DNA from: Holtiella tumoricola
GTDB lineage: Bacteria; Bacillota; Clostridia; Lachnospirales; Cellulosilyticaceae
NCBI RefSeq assembly: GCF_027857615.1
Contig: NZ_JAQIFT010000016.1
Location: forward strand, 310,001 to 374,000
Length of the DNA stretch: 64,000 nt
Reading direction: 5' to 3'
In this document: positions 17,805-25,721 of the stretch, one piece after another
Numbering within the stretch: position 1 is the stretch's first letter
Layout of the letters: each line of letters starts with the position of its first letter
Program-made: the position numbers and the translations under genes
Notes under the pieces: model-generated
Database searches by the model: none
Told to the model about the DNA's origin: nothing
The model's input: the letters and a program-made list of their open reading frames with translations, nothing else

Positions 17805-18773
17805 TTATAGTCCTCCTACCATAGAGTCTATAAGGCCTTCATAACCTACAAAAAGTTTTTTTAGAAATAGACTCATAAATTGTTTTTCATCTACGCTTAC
17901 ATTAATGATGGCATTAGGTTGCCTTTTATAGAAGTTTTCACTATCTACAATAGATTGCCCTACAGCAATGCCCTCCGTTACAACTTCTACTGAGCTTTCA
18001 AAACCTTGGCACAAGTTTCTATCTATAAAATAGGCCACGGCTAATGGGTCATTGATAACACATCCAATGATACCTTCTTGTTGCCAATGAAAATCAATGT
18101 AGAATCTTGTAATCTCAGTAATAAAGGTTGCAAGTTTTTCATCTAAACGATTTATGAATTCTATTAAGTTTGGTGTTAAAACAATTTTTCTTGTCACATC
18201 TAACCCAATCATATGGATTTTACGTGGTAAATGTTGATAAGTATAATCTGCTGCATGCGGGTCTACCCAGTAATTAAACTCTGCGACAGGTGAACAATTT
18301 CCATGAATCCTATAGGCACCTCCCATTGAAATAAATTCATCCAAATACCCAAAGGCTTCTTCATCTTGCATTAATGCCTTTGCAATATTTGTAAGTGGAC
18401 CTAGTGCAATAATAGATACCTTCTCTTCTTTTCTTAGCGTATCTAAAATAAACTGCACACCATCTTCATGAATAAATGATTCCTCTACACCCTTGTAGAA
18501 CATCTCACCTAGTCCATCTTCTCCATGTGTATCTTGCGCTGTTACCAGTTCCCTTTCTAGAGGAACCTCTTCCCCTACATACACAGGAACCTGTGTCTTT
18601 TCACAAAGTTCTAAAACTTTAAGGGCATTTTTTGCTCCCATCCTTGCAGGCACGTTGCCACTGCACACCGTGATACCTACTACATCCAGTTCTTCTGACT
18701 TTAATGCCAGCATCAGTGCTAATGCATCATCAATTCCTGGATCACAATCAATAATTACCTTTCTTCTTTCCAT
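17805..18773 (-). CDS. queK: Queuosine nucleosidase, IU-nucleoside hydrolase family (QueK-like)
   Basis: A 322-aa inosine/uridine-type nucleoside hydrolase. The Ca2+-binding N-terminal motif is IIDCDPGIDDALAL (D9, D11, D15, D16), and a second metal-site Asp lies in INDPLAV. ATG 18773 (MERRK) has AAGGAGG eleven bases upstream; an upstream extension would read through the leader. Ordinary family members hydrolyse ribonucleosides to base and ribose. In this operon (qrtT, queL, preQ1-I riboswitch) the expected substrate is queuosine, releasing queuine for QueL. First gene of the operon. Confidence 0.83.
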   Translation of the reverse strand: MERRKVIIDCDPGIDDALALMLALKSEELDVVGITVCSGNVPARMGAKNALKVLELCEKTQVPVYVGEEVPLERELVTAQDTHGEDGLGEMFYKGVEESFIHEDGVQFILDTLRKEEKVSIIALGPLTNIAKALMQDEEAFGYLDEFISMGGAYRIHGNCSPVAEFNYWVDPHAADYTYQHLPRKIHMIGLDVTRKIVLTPNLIEFINRLDEKLATFITEITRFYIDFHWQQEGIIGCVINDPLAVAYFIDRNLCQGFESSVEVVTEGIAVGQSIVDSENFYKRQPNAIINVSVDEKQFMSLFLKKLFVGYEGLIDSMVGGL

Positions 18774-18849
18774 AACTTTCTTCCTCCTTAAGTTTATTAA
18801 ATAGTTTAAGGAGAACCACATAAAAATTTTGAGTATTCTAAATCAAATA

Positions 18850-18886
18850 AGCCCCTTTAATGATAAATGTTTCATCAAAAGGGGCT
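18850..18886 (-). terminator. Terminator hairpin in the queK leader (riboswitch expression platform)
   Basis: The minus-strand RNA can form a stem of about nine strong base pairs (AGCCCCTTT with its complement) extended by TGAT/ATCA, followed by a moderately U-rich stretch. It lies between the preQ1 aptamer and queK, so it is the likely decision point for attenuation. The aptamer tail CUAAGG (18951-18946) is also complementary to CCUUAG (18915-18910), which gives an alternative helix. Confidence 0.65.
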
Positions 18887-18945
18887 CAATTACTCTCAAT
18901 ATTCTTATGCTAAGGGTCTAACAATATACTGCCACTATATGTTTA

Positions 18946-18980
18946 CCTTAGTTTTTTATACTGGGAGGTTCTCGAACCAG
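18946..18980 (-). ncRNA. preQ1-I riboswitch aptamer
   Basis: On the minus strand the RNA reads CUGG, a loop containing UUCGAGAACCU, CCCAG, then UAUAAAAAACUAAGG. This has all parts of the class-I preQ1 aptamer: a short P1 stem (ACUGG/CCAGU), a C-rich loop able to form the pseudoknot with the 3' AAGG, and the diagnostic A-rich tail. It lies ~170 bases upstream of queK, downstream of a clear promoter. It fits feedback control, since preQ1 is the product of QueL. Confidence 0.88.
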
Positions 18981-19011
18981 TCCTAGAGATTTATTCTAGA
19001 TTTACCTTGCT

Positions 19012-19040
19012 ATAGTAGCATGTTTAAAACTATATTTCAA
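19012..19040 (-). promoter_or_regulatory. Promoter of the queK-qrtT-queL operon
   Basis: On the minus strand: -35 TTGAAA (19040-19035), a 17-base spacer and -10 TACTAT (19017-19012). Transcription would start near 19005, about 25 bases before the preQ1-I aptamer. Confidence 0.7.
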
Positions 19041-19084
19041 CTTTCTCTTAAAAAGCTCTTTCTAAAAATAAATTGTTTCTACGT

Positions 19085-19133
19085 AAAAAAATCCTGTCTA
19101 ACTAGATTTAAGTCTCTAACTAAACAGGATTTC
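19085..19133 (-). terminator. Intrinsic terminator after the Imm5-like gene
   Basis: An imperfect long stem (ATCCTGT at 19091-19097 with ACAGGAT at 19124-19130, continuing inward) followed on the minus strand by a T run (19090-19085). It ends the 19140-19667 gene and insulates the riboswitch promoter. Confidence 0.75.
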
Positions 19134-19139
19134 TATTAA

Positions 19140-19667
19140 TTAACAATTCCAGTTAATCTTGGCTGGATTTTTTTCGTCTTTTGCGGCAATCTCACATAGA
19201 GCTGCTTCCATTTTAGCACATTCATTTGCTGCAAGCTGATCATAAGTGTCTGCTGACTCATTTATTCCAACTTCATTATAGGCAATAGCTGCCGAACCAT
19301 AAAATGCAACCGCTAATGAATGAGTTGGTGTATAAATAATCCCTGCTGCTGCACCAACAGCTCTAGCGGCCGCTTGAGATGCTGGACTTGCTTCTGCTTC
19401 TTTTGCCGCAACTTGCACTTCTTTGATTATTTTCTTAGCAATATGTAATTTGATCTTGCCATCAAGATAGTCCTGAGCCGCATTCAATGCATTTGCTAGG
19501 CGATTATCATTAGGATAATCCTTTTTATAAATAGGAAGTATATGGGCCTTGGCATAGTCCATTCCCCAAGTTGCAAGGGTTACTGTACTTTGTGTTTCAA
19601 TTAATCTCATAAGAGATACTATATAGGGTGAATCCGCACTTCCAAGCATTTTTCTTAGTTTTGCCAT
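19140..19667 (-). CDS. Imm5-like putative immunity protein
   Basis: A 175-aa soluble, mostly helical protein without signal peptide. It starts MAKLRKMLGSADSPYIVSLM and ends AKINWNC, with a central THSLAVAFYGSAAIAYNEVG stretch. This matches a family I recall from Clostridia annotated as Imm5-like putative immunity proteins. Such proteins are named from toxin-immunity gene pairs, but many members are stand-alone. No toxin gene is next to it: the neighbours are an M42 peptidase upstream and the queuosine operon downstream, and it has its own terminator. The real role here is unknown. Confidence 0.65.
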   Translation of the reverse strand: MAKLRKMLGSADSPYIVSLMRLIETQSTVTLATWGMDYAKAHILPIYKKDYPNDNRLANALNAAQDYLDGKIKLHIAKKIIKEVQVAAKEAEASPASQAAARAVGAAAGIIYTPTHSLAVAFYGSAAIAYNEVGINESADTYDQLAANECAKMEAALCEIAAKDEKNPAKINWNC

Positions 19668-19738
19668 CTCAATACGCCCTCTCTCTTGTATTTATAACTT
19701 TTCTTAGCTATCTCCTTACTTCTTAAATAGTGTTTACC

Positions 19739-20794
19739 CTACTCAAGAGGCTTTAAATTCTCTGTTCCATCTAAACTTAAAATCATTTGTACTAATAATT
19801 CAATCTCTGTTTCAATATCTTTTAGACTTGCAACTTCACATGGTGCATGCATATATCTAAGTGGAAGTGATACAAGTGCCACCGGCACACCTTTTCCAGT
19901 TAATCTAATACGGTCTGCATCAGTACCTGTTGAGCCTGGAGTAAGCTCATATTGAATAGGTAGTTCATTGACTTTAGCTACTTTTTCAAGTAACCCATTA
20001 ATCTTCTTACTAATTGGTGCACCTTTTGAAAGAATAGGCCCTTTGCCAAGTGCTATCTCGCCACTCTCTTTAGGACTCATATCTGGATGATCTGTTGCAA
20101 ATGATACATCACAAGCAATCGCCATCGTTGGATTGATATGGCTTGCTGCAAAGTACGCACCACCCATATTGGTTTCTTCATTAACTGTACTTACCGCATA
20201 AACAGCAACTTTAGGATCTTTATCTGCAATTCTCCTTAAAACTTCCGCTACAATAAAAGCACCTGTTCTATTATCTAAACCACGTCCTACAATCTTGTCA
20301 TTTAATAAATACTCATAGTTTGTATCGTAAATAACATAATCACCAATCATTACAAACTTTTCTACTTCTTCTTTCGTATTGGCACCACAATCTATGTATA
20401 AGTCACTTACCTCAATCTTATCTTTAGGTCCACCTTTATGTTGAGGCTTCACCCCTACGATTCCTTTAAGTGTCCCCTCATGCCCTAATACTTTTACAGT
20501 CATCCCTAATGCTACTTTAGGATTAATGCCACCTGCTTTAGTTACATAAATATAACCATTTGAATCAATATAACTTACCATAAAGGCAATCTCGTCACAG
20601 TGACCAGCTAACATTATCTTAAAAGGGTTATCTGGATTTACAGATGCCATCACATTACCTATCATATCTGTTTCTATTTGATGTGCAAAACCTTTTACAT
20701 AGTCCATCCATACTCTTTGAACGGCTACTTCATCTCCTGATGGAGAAGGTGTTGTAATTAATTGTTCTAAAAATGCTTTTGATGTTGCTTCCAT
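19739..20794 (-). CDS. M42-family metallo-aminopeptidase
   Basis: A 351-aa cytoplasmic peptidase. Zinc-site motifs are visible: AGHCDEIAF (His65), GRGLDNRTGA, STVNEETNMGG (catalytic Glu and a ligand Glu), ACDVSFATDHP and YMHAPCEV near the C-terminus. Members (FrvX, YsdC, PepA-like, once misnamed cellulases) form large tetrahedral dodecamers that trim N-terminal residues from peptides. It starts at ATG 20794 with AGGGGGC upstream, about 70 bases from the ECF component gene. Length is normal for the family. Confidence 0.93.
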   Translation of the reverse strand: MEATSKAFLEQLITTPSPSGDEVAVQRVWMDYVKGFAHQIETDMIGNVMASVNPDNPFKIMLAGHCDEIAFMVSYIDSNGYIYVTKAGGINPKVALGMTVKVLGHEGTLKGIVGVKPQHKGGPKDKIEVSDLYIDCGANTKEEVEKFVMIGDYVIYDTNYEYLLNDKIVGRGLDNRTGAFIVAEVLRRIADKDPKVAVYAVSTVNEETNMGGAYFAASHINPTMAIACDVSFATDHPDMSPKESGEIALGKGPILSKGAPISKKINGLLEKVAKVNELPIQYELTPGSTGTDADRIRLTGKGVPVALVSLPLRYMHAPCEVASLKDIETEIELLVQMILSLDGTENLKPLE

Positions 20795-20864
20795 ATTATG
20801 CCCCCTGCTATCTCTTATTTAAATTTATATATTTTGCTATGCTTTAAACTTACTACGCTTTCTT

Positions 20865-21401
20865 CTATATCGTTTTATCCATTCTATGAACAGCTGTATG
20901 CTTATTTACACCCATTACTACAAGTGGAATAAATACGAGTTGAATGAGAATACCTGGTATACCTGTTACAACAGCGCCTTTTATGAAAAGGAAAGGACTA
21001 GGTAATCCAACCATAAAGAATGTGGCAAGAATCCATACCATCATTCCTGATGCTATACGGCCACAAATCATTGCACCTATTAAAGAAACATATACATTTA
21101 ACTTATACTTTCTAGAGAGTAAACTTGTAACCACTCCATATATTGCAAGCTCCACTAGCATATAAGGTAATACCGGAAACATAGGTGGCATACCTGTGAG
21201 TAGTGCACTTAATATAGGCGTTACAATTCCTACGAGTAAAGCATAGGGAGCACTTAGAAAGAACCCTGCCATAATAACTGGTATATGCATAGGTAAGAAT
21301 ACCGGTCCTGCTCCTCCCATCCCATGAAACACCATAGGCAATATAAGACCAATCGCTACAAATATTCCTGATGTCACTAATTGTTTTGTTGAATTTTTCA
21401 T
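20865..21401 (-). CDS. ECF transporter S component, ligand unknown
   Basis: A 178-aa membrane protein with about six hydrophobic segments, including LPMVFHGMGGAGPVFLPMHIPV and GFFLSAPYALLVGIVTPILSA, the pattern of ECF vitamin-transporter S components. ATG 21401 (MKNSTKQL) is chosen because AAGGAG lies ten bases upstream; the ATG at 21422 overlaps that site. No riboswitch was recognised in the ~170-base leader, so the ligand cannot be inferred. Confidence 0.75.
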   Translation of the reverse strand: MKNSTKQLVTSGIFVAIGLILPMVFHGMGGAGPVFLPMHIPVIMAGFFLSAPYALLVGIVTPILSALLTGMPPMFPVLPYMLVELAIYGVVTSLLSRKYKLNVYVSLIGAMICGRIASGMMVWILATFFMVGLPSPFLFIKGAVVTGIPGILIQLVFIPLVVMGVNKHTAVHRMDKTI

Positions 21402-21529
21402 TTGTATATTACTCCTTATCATACTCTACACTTTTATCTAACTCATTACTTCCACTAAGTTAAATTCTAATGTGTGTATTTTTTACTTAAGTATATATTA
21501 TCATGAAAAATATAATAGCAAAACCTAAA

Positions 21530-21562
21530 TAAAATAGGACTAGCATATTTACACTAGTCCAC
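21530..21562. terminator. Intrinsic terminator after the cyclophilin gene
   Basis: A 7-bp stem GGACTAG/CTAGTCC (21537-21543 with 21554-21560) and 10-base loop; the minus strand then reads TATTTTATTT. It lies just past the stop of the peptidyl-prolyl isomerase gene. Confidence 0.7.
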
Positions 21563-21572
21563 TCTTATCTTT

Positions 21573-22217
21573 CTATTCTCCTACTTTTACAACAGCAGGC
21601 ACTTCTTCACCATTTGTATCTACAGTAATACTTTCAATCACTACTGGTTCCACTGGTTTATCATTTGAATCTGTTTGTACTTTTTCTAATGCTTCAATCA
21701 CTTCAATTCCTGAAGTTACTTCTCCAAATGCTGCATATTGCCCATCTAAACCTGCATTGTCAGCTGACATAATAAAGAACTGGCTCCCTGCTGAATCAGG
21801 TTGCATACTTCTTGCCATAGAAATAACACCCTTTGTATGTTGAAGATCATTTCCCTCATGTCCATTTCCTGAGAATTCTCCCGGAATACTATATCCTGGT
21901 CCACCTGTTCCTACACCTTGTGGATCTCCACCTTGAATCATAAACCCTTCAATAATACGGTGGAAAGTAAGTCCATCATAAAAGCCGCTGTTTGCTAAAG
22001 TTACAAAGTTGTTAACTGTATTAGGTGCTTTTTCTGGATAGAGTTCTAATGTTACCGTACCATAATCTTTAACTGTCATTGTAACAATAGGGTTACTTTT
22101 CATTGCTTGCACCTGTCCTGTTGGTGCTTTGCTTGATGCAGGGCTTCCACACCCTACAAGTAATGTACTCATACATAAAATCATCGTTGTAAGTAGTTTT
22201 CTTTTGTGTCTCATCAT
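21573..22217 (-). CDS. Cyclophilin-type peptidyl-prolyl isomerase, lipoprotein
   Basis: A 214-aa protein with a short signal peptide and lipobox (STLLVGC), then a bacterial cyclophilin domain: NTVNNFVTLANSGFYDGLTFHR, GFMIQGGDPQGVGTGGPGY, SQFFI and FGEVTSGIEVIEAL. It should catalyse cis-trans proline isomerization in proteins folding outside the membrane. The start is placed at ATG 22217 (MMRHKRK) because AGAGGA lies close upstream; MRHKRK at 22214 is equally possible. A longer reading from 22259 lacks a good site. Confidence 0.88.
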   Translation of the reverse strand: MMRHKRKLLTTMILCMSTLLVGCGSPASSKAPTGQVQAMKSNPIVTMTVKDYGTVTLELYPEKAPNTVNNFVTLANSGFYDGLTFHRIIEGFMIQGGDPQGVGTGGPGYSIPGEFSGNGHEGNDLQHTKGVISMARSMQPDSAGSQFFIMSADNAGLDGQYAAFGEVTSGIEVIEALEKVQTDSNDKPVEPVVIESITVDTNGEEVPAVVKVGE

Positions 22218-22360
22218 TTTCCTCTTCTTTCTTCTTTGGCTCCCCATTATTATGTTCATTATATCCTATTTTTATATAATTTAAAATATCTGCCTCTGTT
22301 TCTCTATAATTCAAAATAATCATACTTCAATATTTATTTAAAACTTTTATTTTTATTAAC

Positions 22361-22410
22361 TTCTAACAGAGGCTATGCAAGGTCTTCATCCCTCACAGCC
22401 TCTGTTAGAA
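22361..22410. terminator. Inverted repeat after the Big2/FIVAR gene, likely terminator
   Basis: A perfect 14-bp stem (22361-22374 with 22397-22410) around a 22-base loop, 58 bases past the stop of the surface-protein gene. The minus-strand downstream sequence is A-rich rather than T-rich, so termination efficiency is uncertain. Confidence 0.55.
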
Positions 22411-22468
22411 ATTTCTATTCAGTTATCAATCAAAGAACTACTTATACGGCACTTGTTTCAGTCTTCTT

Positions 22469-24643
22469 TTACTTCGCTAATGTATCTACAATGTAAGCAT
22501 AGAGATCATTACGTTCATATACTTGTTGATGTTCCTCTTCTCCCATATTCTCAATAATTTGGTTTATTGTATCACGAAGTACATCTTTACTTTCTTCTCC
22601 TAATACATTGATAATACATATTGCCTGTTGATCTCCAATTTGAACAGTGACAGTAGTAATACCTGCCTTATTTGCTACAACATGTCCATCTTGTGTAACA
22701 CTTGCAATTTGTGTATCTCCACTTTCCCAAATTGCTATCATTTTTGCTTTTTCCACTATTTGATAGCTAAGCTCATGTGATGCACCTACCTCAAGTGTAA
22801 TAATACTATCGGTAAAGCTTAGTTTACGTGAGCCTTCTAGTAATTGGTCTATAGCTTGTTGTAACTTTGCCTTAGCAGTATCTACTTCTTGTTGAGTAGC
22901 TGTTTCCTTATCCATTATAATTGTTGCTTCTTCCTTGGCTAATTCTAAGACTAACCAAGATTGTTCAGTATACACTAAAGGATTGAGTCCATTTGCTTGT
23001 TCTAATAATGTCTGAAGCTCTGTTTTATCTACTACTTCAGCTTTAGGATTAATCGTACATGTAGCAGTCTTCACAGTACCTTGGAAGTCTGTAATTGTTG
23101 CAGTAATAGTAACAGGGTCTGTAATCTCTTCTTTTATCACTACTTCTGACACAAATCCACTCGTCTTTTTAACACTTACCACTTCTGGATGACTACTAGT
23201 CCATTTCAAGTATTCACTACCATCAAAGCCTTGTCCTTCTGGTGTTGTTATAGCTGTAAGTTTAGCTTTTTCTCCTACTTCCATCTCTAAGGATGTTTTA
23301 TCTAGAGCAAGGTTTAAAATTTTAGGTTTTACTTTTACATAACATGTACTTGACTTACCATCTGCTGTAAGTGTAATCCCTACACTATCACGTACATTTT
23401 GAAGTACACGAATCTTACCTGTATCATCAACACTGACTACATCAGGCTTTTTACTTGTAAAGGTTACAGAGTTTGGTACTGCACCTGCTGGACTAATACT
23501 ATACTCCAGTTGTACTTCATCCCCTTCAAATACATTATCTATTGGTGCTTTGATACTTACACTACCTACTACTGGCATAATGGTTATATATGTACTATCT
23601 TTAAATCCATCTACCTCTAGGTTAATTTTTATACGCATAGGCTTTGATGGATTTGCCGTTACCCTCACGAGACCTGTACTTGAAATATCAATATAGTTCC
23701 CTGCACTTGAAGACCATGCGAGTGCACCATGTTGTACTCCTTCTGGTAAGATATCATAGGTAAGTTGATAAGTTTGTTGAGAATATAATCCACGGTCTGG
23801 TGTATGAAGTCTTATCCCTTGCATGCCTTCTGGTTGTGTTTCTGGTACAGTGATAGTGATAGTTTGTTCATCAAACACACGTAATCCATTGGGAGTATAA
23901 TATCTAATTTTAGCCCATACTTCATATTCTTCACCCGGTTCAACATTAGCGATTTCTAAGAAGTAGCTATCATCCACTGCTGGCTTATCATATACCATTT
24001 CTGTCCATTTTTCTGCACCTTTTTTGCGATACTTAACATTATTCCAAGTAGCCCCTTCTTCTCTTACAATCCAATACCCATCTTCACTAATATGAATAGG
24101 TACTGTAAGTTTCTTATTTGCCTCAGTATAAATAGCCTGTTCTGAAACATTTACTGTACAGTATTGTCTACCAAGATCTTTTAAATCTATATACTTTTTA
24201 ACTGTTTTTGTACTTCCATCTACTGTAAGTTCTACATAAATATAACCATCTGAATCTGTATCAGTCACAGTAAAATCATGAACAACTGAATATCCGGTTT
24301 TACTATCATAATCATATTTTGTTGTTGAAATTTCTCTAGCATCAGACATATCTTCTTTATTAGCAACTTTAATATGAATTTGAGATTCTTTAAGTCCATC
24401 AATTCCTAACACTCTAGTAGAAATGCCTAAGCTATATGAAGTAGGTCCTCCGTTGATTTTCCTACTTCTTACTTCTCTAATTTCCACTGTCTCTGTCGTT
24501 GCTTTTTCTGTTGCTTCTACAACTTCGCTTATCATAGTAGGTGTTGTAGCCAGAACAGGTTGTGCCCCTATTGCCGTACTTAATACCACTGTTGCCATTA
24601 AGAGCTTAGCAGATTCTTTTTTTAGACGTTTCATTAGTTTCAT
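22469..24643 (-). CDS. Exported surface protein with Big2-type Ig-like repeats and a FIVAR module
   Basis: A 724-aa protein with a signal peptide ending near PVLA/TTP. The first ~250 residues hold unrecognised beta-rich modules. Bacterial Ig-like (Big2) domains follow: ~275-365, ~370-455, ~455-545 (LDKTSLEMEVGEKAKLTA) and ~620-700 (LEVGASHELSYQI, with QIASVTQDGHVVANKAGITTV). A FIVAR-type helical module (DKTELQTLLEQAN to AKLQQAIDQLL) sits at ~550-615. No LPXTG or SLH anchor is visible. ATG 24643 is chosen (GGAG eight bases upstream, 4-base gap to the preceding gene). It is the last gene of a four-gene operon of exported proteins, so a cell-surface assembly is likely; the binding partner is unknown. 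Confidence 0.8.
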   Translation of the reverse strand: MKLMKRLKKESAKLLMATVVLSTAIGAQPVLATTPTMISEVVEATEKATTETVEIREVRSRKINGGPTSYSLGISTRVLGIDGLKESQIHIKVANKEDMSDAREISTTKYDYDSKTGYSVVHDFTVTDTDSDGYIYVELTVDGSTKTVKKYIDLKDLGRQYCTVNVSEQAIYTEANKKLTVPIHISEDGYWIVREEGATWNNVKYRKKGAEKWTEMVYDKPAVDDSYFLEIANVEPGEEYEVWAKIRYYTPNGLRVFDEQTITITVPETQPEGMQGIRLHTPDRGLYSQQTYQLTYDILPEGVQHGALAWSSSAGNYIDISSTGLVRVTANPSKPMRIKINLEVDGFKDSTYITIMPVVGSVSIKAPIDNVFEGDEVQLEYSISPAGAVPNSVTFTSKKPDVVSVDDTGKIRVLQNVRDSVGITLTADGKSSTCYVKVKPKILNLALDKTSLEMEVGEKAKLTAITTPEGQGFDGSEYLKWTSSHPEVVSVKKTSGFVSEVVIKEEITDPVTITATITDFQGTVKTATCTINPKAEVVDKTELQTLLEQANGLNPLVYTEQSWLVLELAKEEATIIMDKETATQQEVDTAKAKLQQAIDQLLEGSRKLSFTDSIITLEVGASHELSYQIVEKAKMIAIWESGDTQIASVTQDGHVVANKAGITTVTVQIGDQQAICIINVLGEESKDVLRDTINQIIENMGEEEHQQVYERNDLYAYIVDTLAK

Positions 24644-24647
24644 ATAT

Positions 24648-25277
24648 TTACTCCATCCTCTCATTTATTCCTTGCACTATTTCATATAACTTCTCAACCT
24701 CTTGTAACTTCCTCTTATAATAGTCTTTCATCACTTCATACTCTGATTGATTATAACGCTCTAATACTATGCTATATAAATCTTGTAGTGCCTGACTTTC
24801 TTGCTGTGCCTCCAAACGCAACCCACTTGATGTCGTTACATTTATAAATCTGTAACTATATTCAGGCATTGCCTCTAAAATGCCATTTTCTATAGCATTA
24901 TCTATTTGCTCCATCTGCTCTATTGTCAGTTCATCAAAACACTCTTTATTTTTTTTAACCAACCATTCTGTCTCTTTTTCAAAATCAATCCCTAATCTTT
25001 CTATCATTTGGTTAGCACTTGTTGTAACACTTACTACTTGATGATTTGCTACATTTTGCAAATTTCCTAATGCACCTTCTTGAGCATCTATAACGTTATT
25101 TTGATACATACTTATTAAATGGTTTTGATTTTTTAAGGTTTGCTCATTAATAATCTTTTTTGACTCTTCCACAAACCTTATTTTCCAATCTCCTAAGCCT
25201 GCTTGTACACTCATTTGTATCCCTAGTATAAGTACTCCTCCACCTATTACACATACTTTCCATCTACTCTTCAACAT
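24648..25277 (-). CDS. Exported helical protein of unknown function
   Basis: A 209-aa protein with an N-terminal hydrophobic segment (CVIGGGVLILGIQMSVQAGLG) that may be a signal peptide or anchor. The rest is almost entirely helical and charged, with coiled-coil character. ATG 25277 is preferred over TTG 25313: an AGAGGAAAGAGAG stretch lies upstream, and the protein then starts MLKSRWKV. It overlaps the preceding gene by 14 bases and ends 4 bases before the Big2 protein gene. Its mature start (GLGDWKIRFVEESKKIINEQ) resembles that of the first gene of the operon (MGQQLKDWVASGITAREQVI), suggesting distant paralogy. No known family recognised. Confidence 0.65.
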   Translation of the reverse strand: MLKSRWKVCVIGGGVLILGIQMSVQAGLGDWKIRFVEESKKIINEQTLKNQNHLISMYQNNVIDAQEGALGNLQNVANHQVVSVTTSANQMIERLGIDFEKETEWLVKKNKECFDELTIEQMEQIDNAIENGILEAMPEYSYRFINVTTSSGLRLEAQQESQALQDLYSIVLERYNQSEYEVMKDYYKRKLQEVEKLYEIVQGINERME

Positions 25278-25707
25278 AAAGACGCTCTCTTTCCTCTGCA
25301 GAGTCTTCTTCAATAAATAGGGCTGATGATGTAGTTGTCGTTATTTGATCTTTCATGGTCTCTTGTTTTTGTTCTGCTTTTTCTCTATAGAGTAGTAACT
25401 GTTCTGCTTTTTTACGCTCTAATTCAGCTTGCAAAGCGCTTTGACTTTCTTCCATGTAGGCCTCTAATTCCTCCATAGAAACTTCTATTTCTTGACGTAT
25501 CTGTGTAATCAACTCTAGCTGATACTGAGTTGTTTCTGTTTCAACTATGTCTTGCCATGTCTTAGTGGCATTTTCAAGCTGCTTTTCATACCATGTGTAT
25601 AACGTATAAGGCACTATAGCTTGCCCCCATACTGCTGTTATACATCCTGTAATAGTAAGGAAAATTACCATCAGTATTATTCCCTTATTCCACTCATGCC
25701 TTCTCAT
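25264..25707 (-). CDS. Membrane-anchored coiled-coil protein of unknown function
   Basis: A 147-aa protein. A hydrophobic N-terminal segment (IILMVIFLTITGCITAVWG) could be a transmembrane anchor, or a lipobox-like site at TITGC. The rest is a charged, Glu/Gln-rich helix with heptad-like spacing (~40-130), for example MEELEAYMEESQSALQAELE. It lies 14 bases after the first gene of the operon and overlaps the next. It probably associates with the other coiled-coil proteins encoded beside it. No family recognised. Confidence 0.65.
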   Translation of the reverse strand: MRRHEWNKGIILMVIFLTITGCITAVWGQAIVPYTLYTWYEKQLENATKTWQDIVETETTQYQLELITQIRQEIEVSMEELEAYMEESQSALQAELERKKAEQLLLYREKAEQKQETMKDQITTTTSSALFIEEDSAEERERLYVEE

Positions 25708-25721
25708 AAAGATTCCCTCTA

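Noticed and set aside
21402..21530. Possible riboswitch before the ECF S component gene at 20865
   Set aside because: The leader is AT-rich with no aptamer consensus that I recognise and no clear terminator pair.
22093..22323. 76-codon frame overlapping the start of the cyclophilin gene
   Set aside because: It overlaps the signal-peptide region in another frame, and its product resembles no protein.
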